NCBI GenBank assembly: GCA_016709335.1
Contig: JADJNC010000050.1
Coordinates: 1 to 5,757, forward strand
Length of the DNA: 5,757 nucleotides
Origin: Candidatus Propionivibrio dominans
GTDB taxonomy: Bacteria > Pseudomonadota > Gammaproteobacteria > Burkholderiales > Rhodocyclaceae
Reading direction: 5' to 3'
Shown: positions 5,403 to 5,757 of the stretch, in pieces
How the letters are laid out: each line of letters opens with the position of its first letter
How positions within the stretch are numbered: the stretch's first letter is position 1
Translations under genes and position numbers: made by a program
Notes under the pieces: model-generated
Told to the model about the DNA's origin: nothing
The model's database searches: none
The model's input: the letters and a program-made list of their open reading frames with translations, nothing else

Positions 5403-5602
5403 GCGAACCGATTCGATTGTTTCGTGGCGGGCAAGAGATCATCATCACGGCGCCGTCACAGGTGCAACTGCTGATTCGTGAGGGCTGGAGTGTGACGGCA
5501 GAGGACGACGTTCCATTCGACATCGAGGAGCCAGAGGAGCCAGAGCCAGAAGAACCGGTCAAGTCAAAGCGTGGCAGGCCAAAGGCGAAGGCGCAAAAGT
5601 GA
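5399..5602 (+). CDS. Small phage protein with acidic Glu-Pro stretch and AT-hook-like tail
   Basis: The function is unknown. The 67-aa protein starts at GTG 5399, overlapping the portal stop and preceded by GGAGGG. Residues 1-34 (SEPIRLFRGGQEIIITAPSQ, then VQLLIREGW) look like a small folded domain. Residues 35-53 are strongly acidic and proline-rich (EEPEEPEPEEP at 43-53). Residues 55-67 are basic, KSKRGRPKAKAQK, and include RGRPK, the core of an AT-hook that binds the minor groove of AT-rich DNA. There is no signal peptide or membrane segment. Directly after the portal, it may be a small head-assembly or DNA-associated protein; that is inference from place only. Its TGA at 5600-5602 overlaps the next GTG, so it appears translationally coupled on both sides. 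Confidence 0.7.
   Translation: MSEPIRLFRGGQEIIITAPSQVQLLIREGWSVTAEDDVPFDIEEPEEPEPEEPVKSKRGRPKAKAQK
5525..5548 (+). repeat. Tandem GAGGAGCCA units coding for Glu-Glu-Pro
   Basis: GAGGAGCCA is repeated exactly at 5525-5533 and 5534-5542, followed by the partial unit GAGCCA at 5543-5548. It encodes the acidic EEPEEPEP stretch and probably varies in copy number by slippage. Confidence 0.55.
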
Positions 5603-5757
5603 ACGAACTAAACCAAGTGCGCTTTGAGTGCTTTTCCAAGGCGCTCGAAAACCCTGTATCACGGTCTTTGTCAATGGCGTTGAGGTGATGAACGTGCGGA
5701 AACGCCACCGGTTGAAACGAAAGGCAAAGGCGTACAACTCGTTACCTTGGAGTTTTT
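5599..5757 (+). pseudogene. Start of a small phage gene, frameshifted and cut by the window end
   Basis: GTG 5599 overlaps the preceding stop (GTGA) and has AAGG seven bases upstream. It encodes MNELNQVRFECFSKALENP. The frame then closes at about 5686-5688, but a sensible continuation, ITVFVNGVEVMNV, is found in a second frame from 5658, and ETPPVETKGKGVQLVTLEF in a third frame from 5699 to the window end. Two missing bases, near 5656-5658 and 5697-5699, would restore one protein of more than 50 residues. The function is not recognised. Its place after the portal gene suggests a small head or connector gene. The indels resemble those in the terminase and portal genes. Confidence 0.5.

Noticed and set aside
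1..5757. tRNA genes, CRISPR arrays or insertion-sequence ends
   Set aside because: No cloverleaf, no regularly spaced repeats and no transposase or terminal inverted repeats were found by eye.

Overview
The window is the packaging and head start of a tailed bacteriophage or prophage (Caudoviricetes type). All core genes lie on the plus strand and are tightly packed, with stop/start overlaps such as TAATG, TGATG and GTGA. The order is terminase small subunit (38-398), terminase large subunit (398-1717), a beta-class DNA methyltransferase (1717-3858), an SPP1 gp6-like portal protein (3858-5402), a small acidic protein with an AT-hook-like tail (5399-5602), and the start of another small gene that runs off the end (5599-5757). 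No rRNA, tRNA, CRISPR or bacterial housekeeping gene is visible. The host cannot be fixed from this sequence. Base composition and start usage (ATG, GTG) suit a moderately GC-rich bacterial host, and the look of an environmental (metagenomic) phage contig is my inference.

The most interesting object is in the methyltransferase. Between its catalytic DPPY motif (DPPYGLS, ending at 1818) and the next conserved block (FMGKDWD, from 2656) lies an extra 837-bp segment. This segment carries, on the minus strand, a complete 263-aa gene that looks like a homing endonuclease: two Cys4 zinc-binding modules, a NUMOD3-like segment and a Vsr-like/EDxHD nuclease domain. It has its own Shine-Dalgarno site and a near-consensus sigma70 promoter (TATAAT, 17-bp spacer, TTGCCC). 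The insert is a multiple of three, its antisense codons are in register with the methyltransferase codons, and it has no stop on the plus strand. The methyltransferase therefore still reads through as 713 codons (434 native plus 279 inserted). There is almost no non-coding room in the insert for a self-splicing intron, and no intein motifs are seen on the plus strand.

The other phage genes are interrupted by single-base indels. I infer three in the small terminase, two in the large terminase, five in the middle of the portal gene and two in the last gene. Most sit in short homopolymers. After correction each gene gives one continuous, family-like protein (about 119, 439 and 513 aa for the two terminases and the portal). 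This looks more like homopolymer sequencing error in a thinly covered contig than true decay, but a degenerate prophage cannot be excluded. The stretch from about 1085 to 4578, which holds the C-terminal terminase, the methyltransferase, the endonuclease and the N-terminal portal, is free of such indels.

Together the genes would recognise and package phage DNA through the portal (TerS, TerL, portal) and methylate phage or host DNA. An apparently selfish endonuclease occupies the most conserved codons of the methylase.
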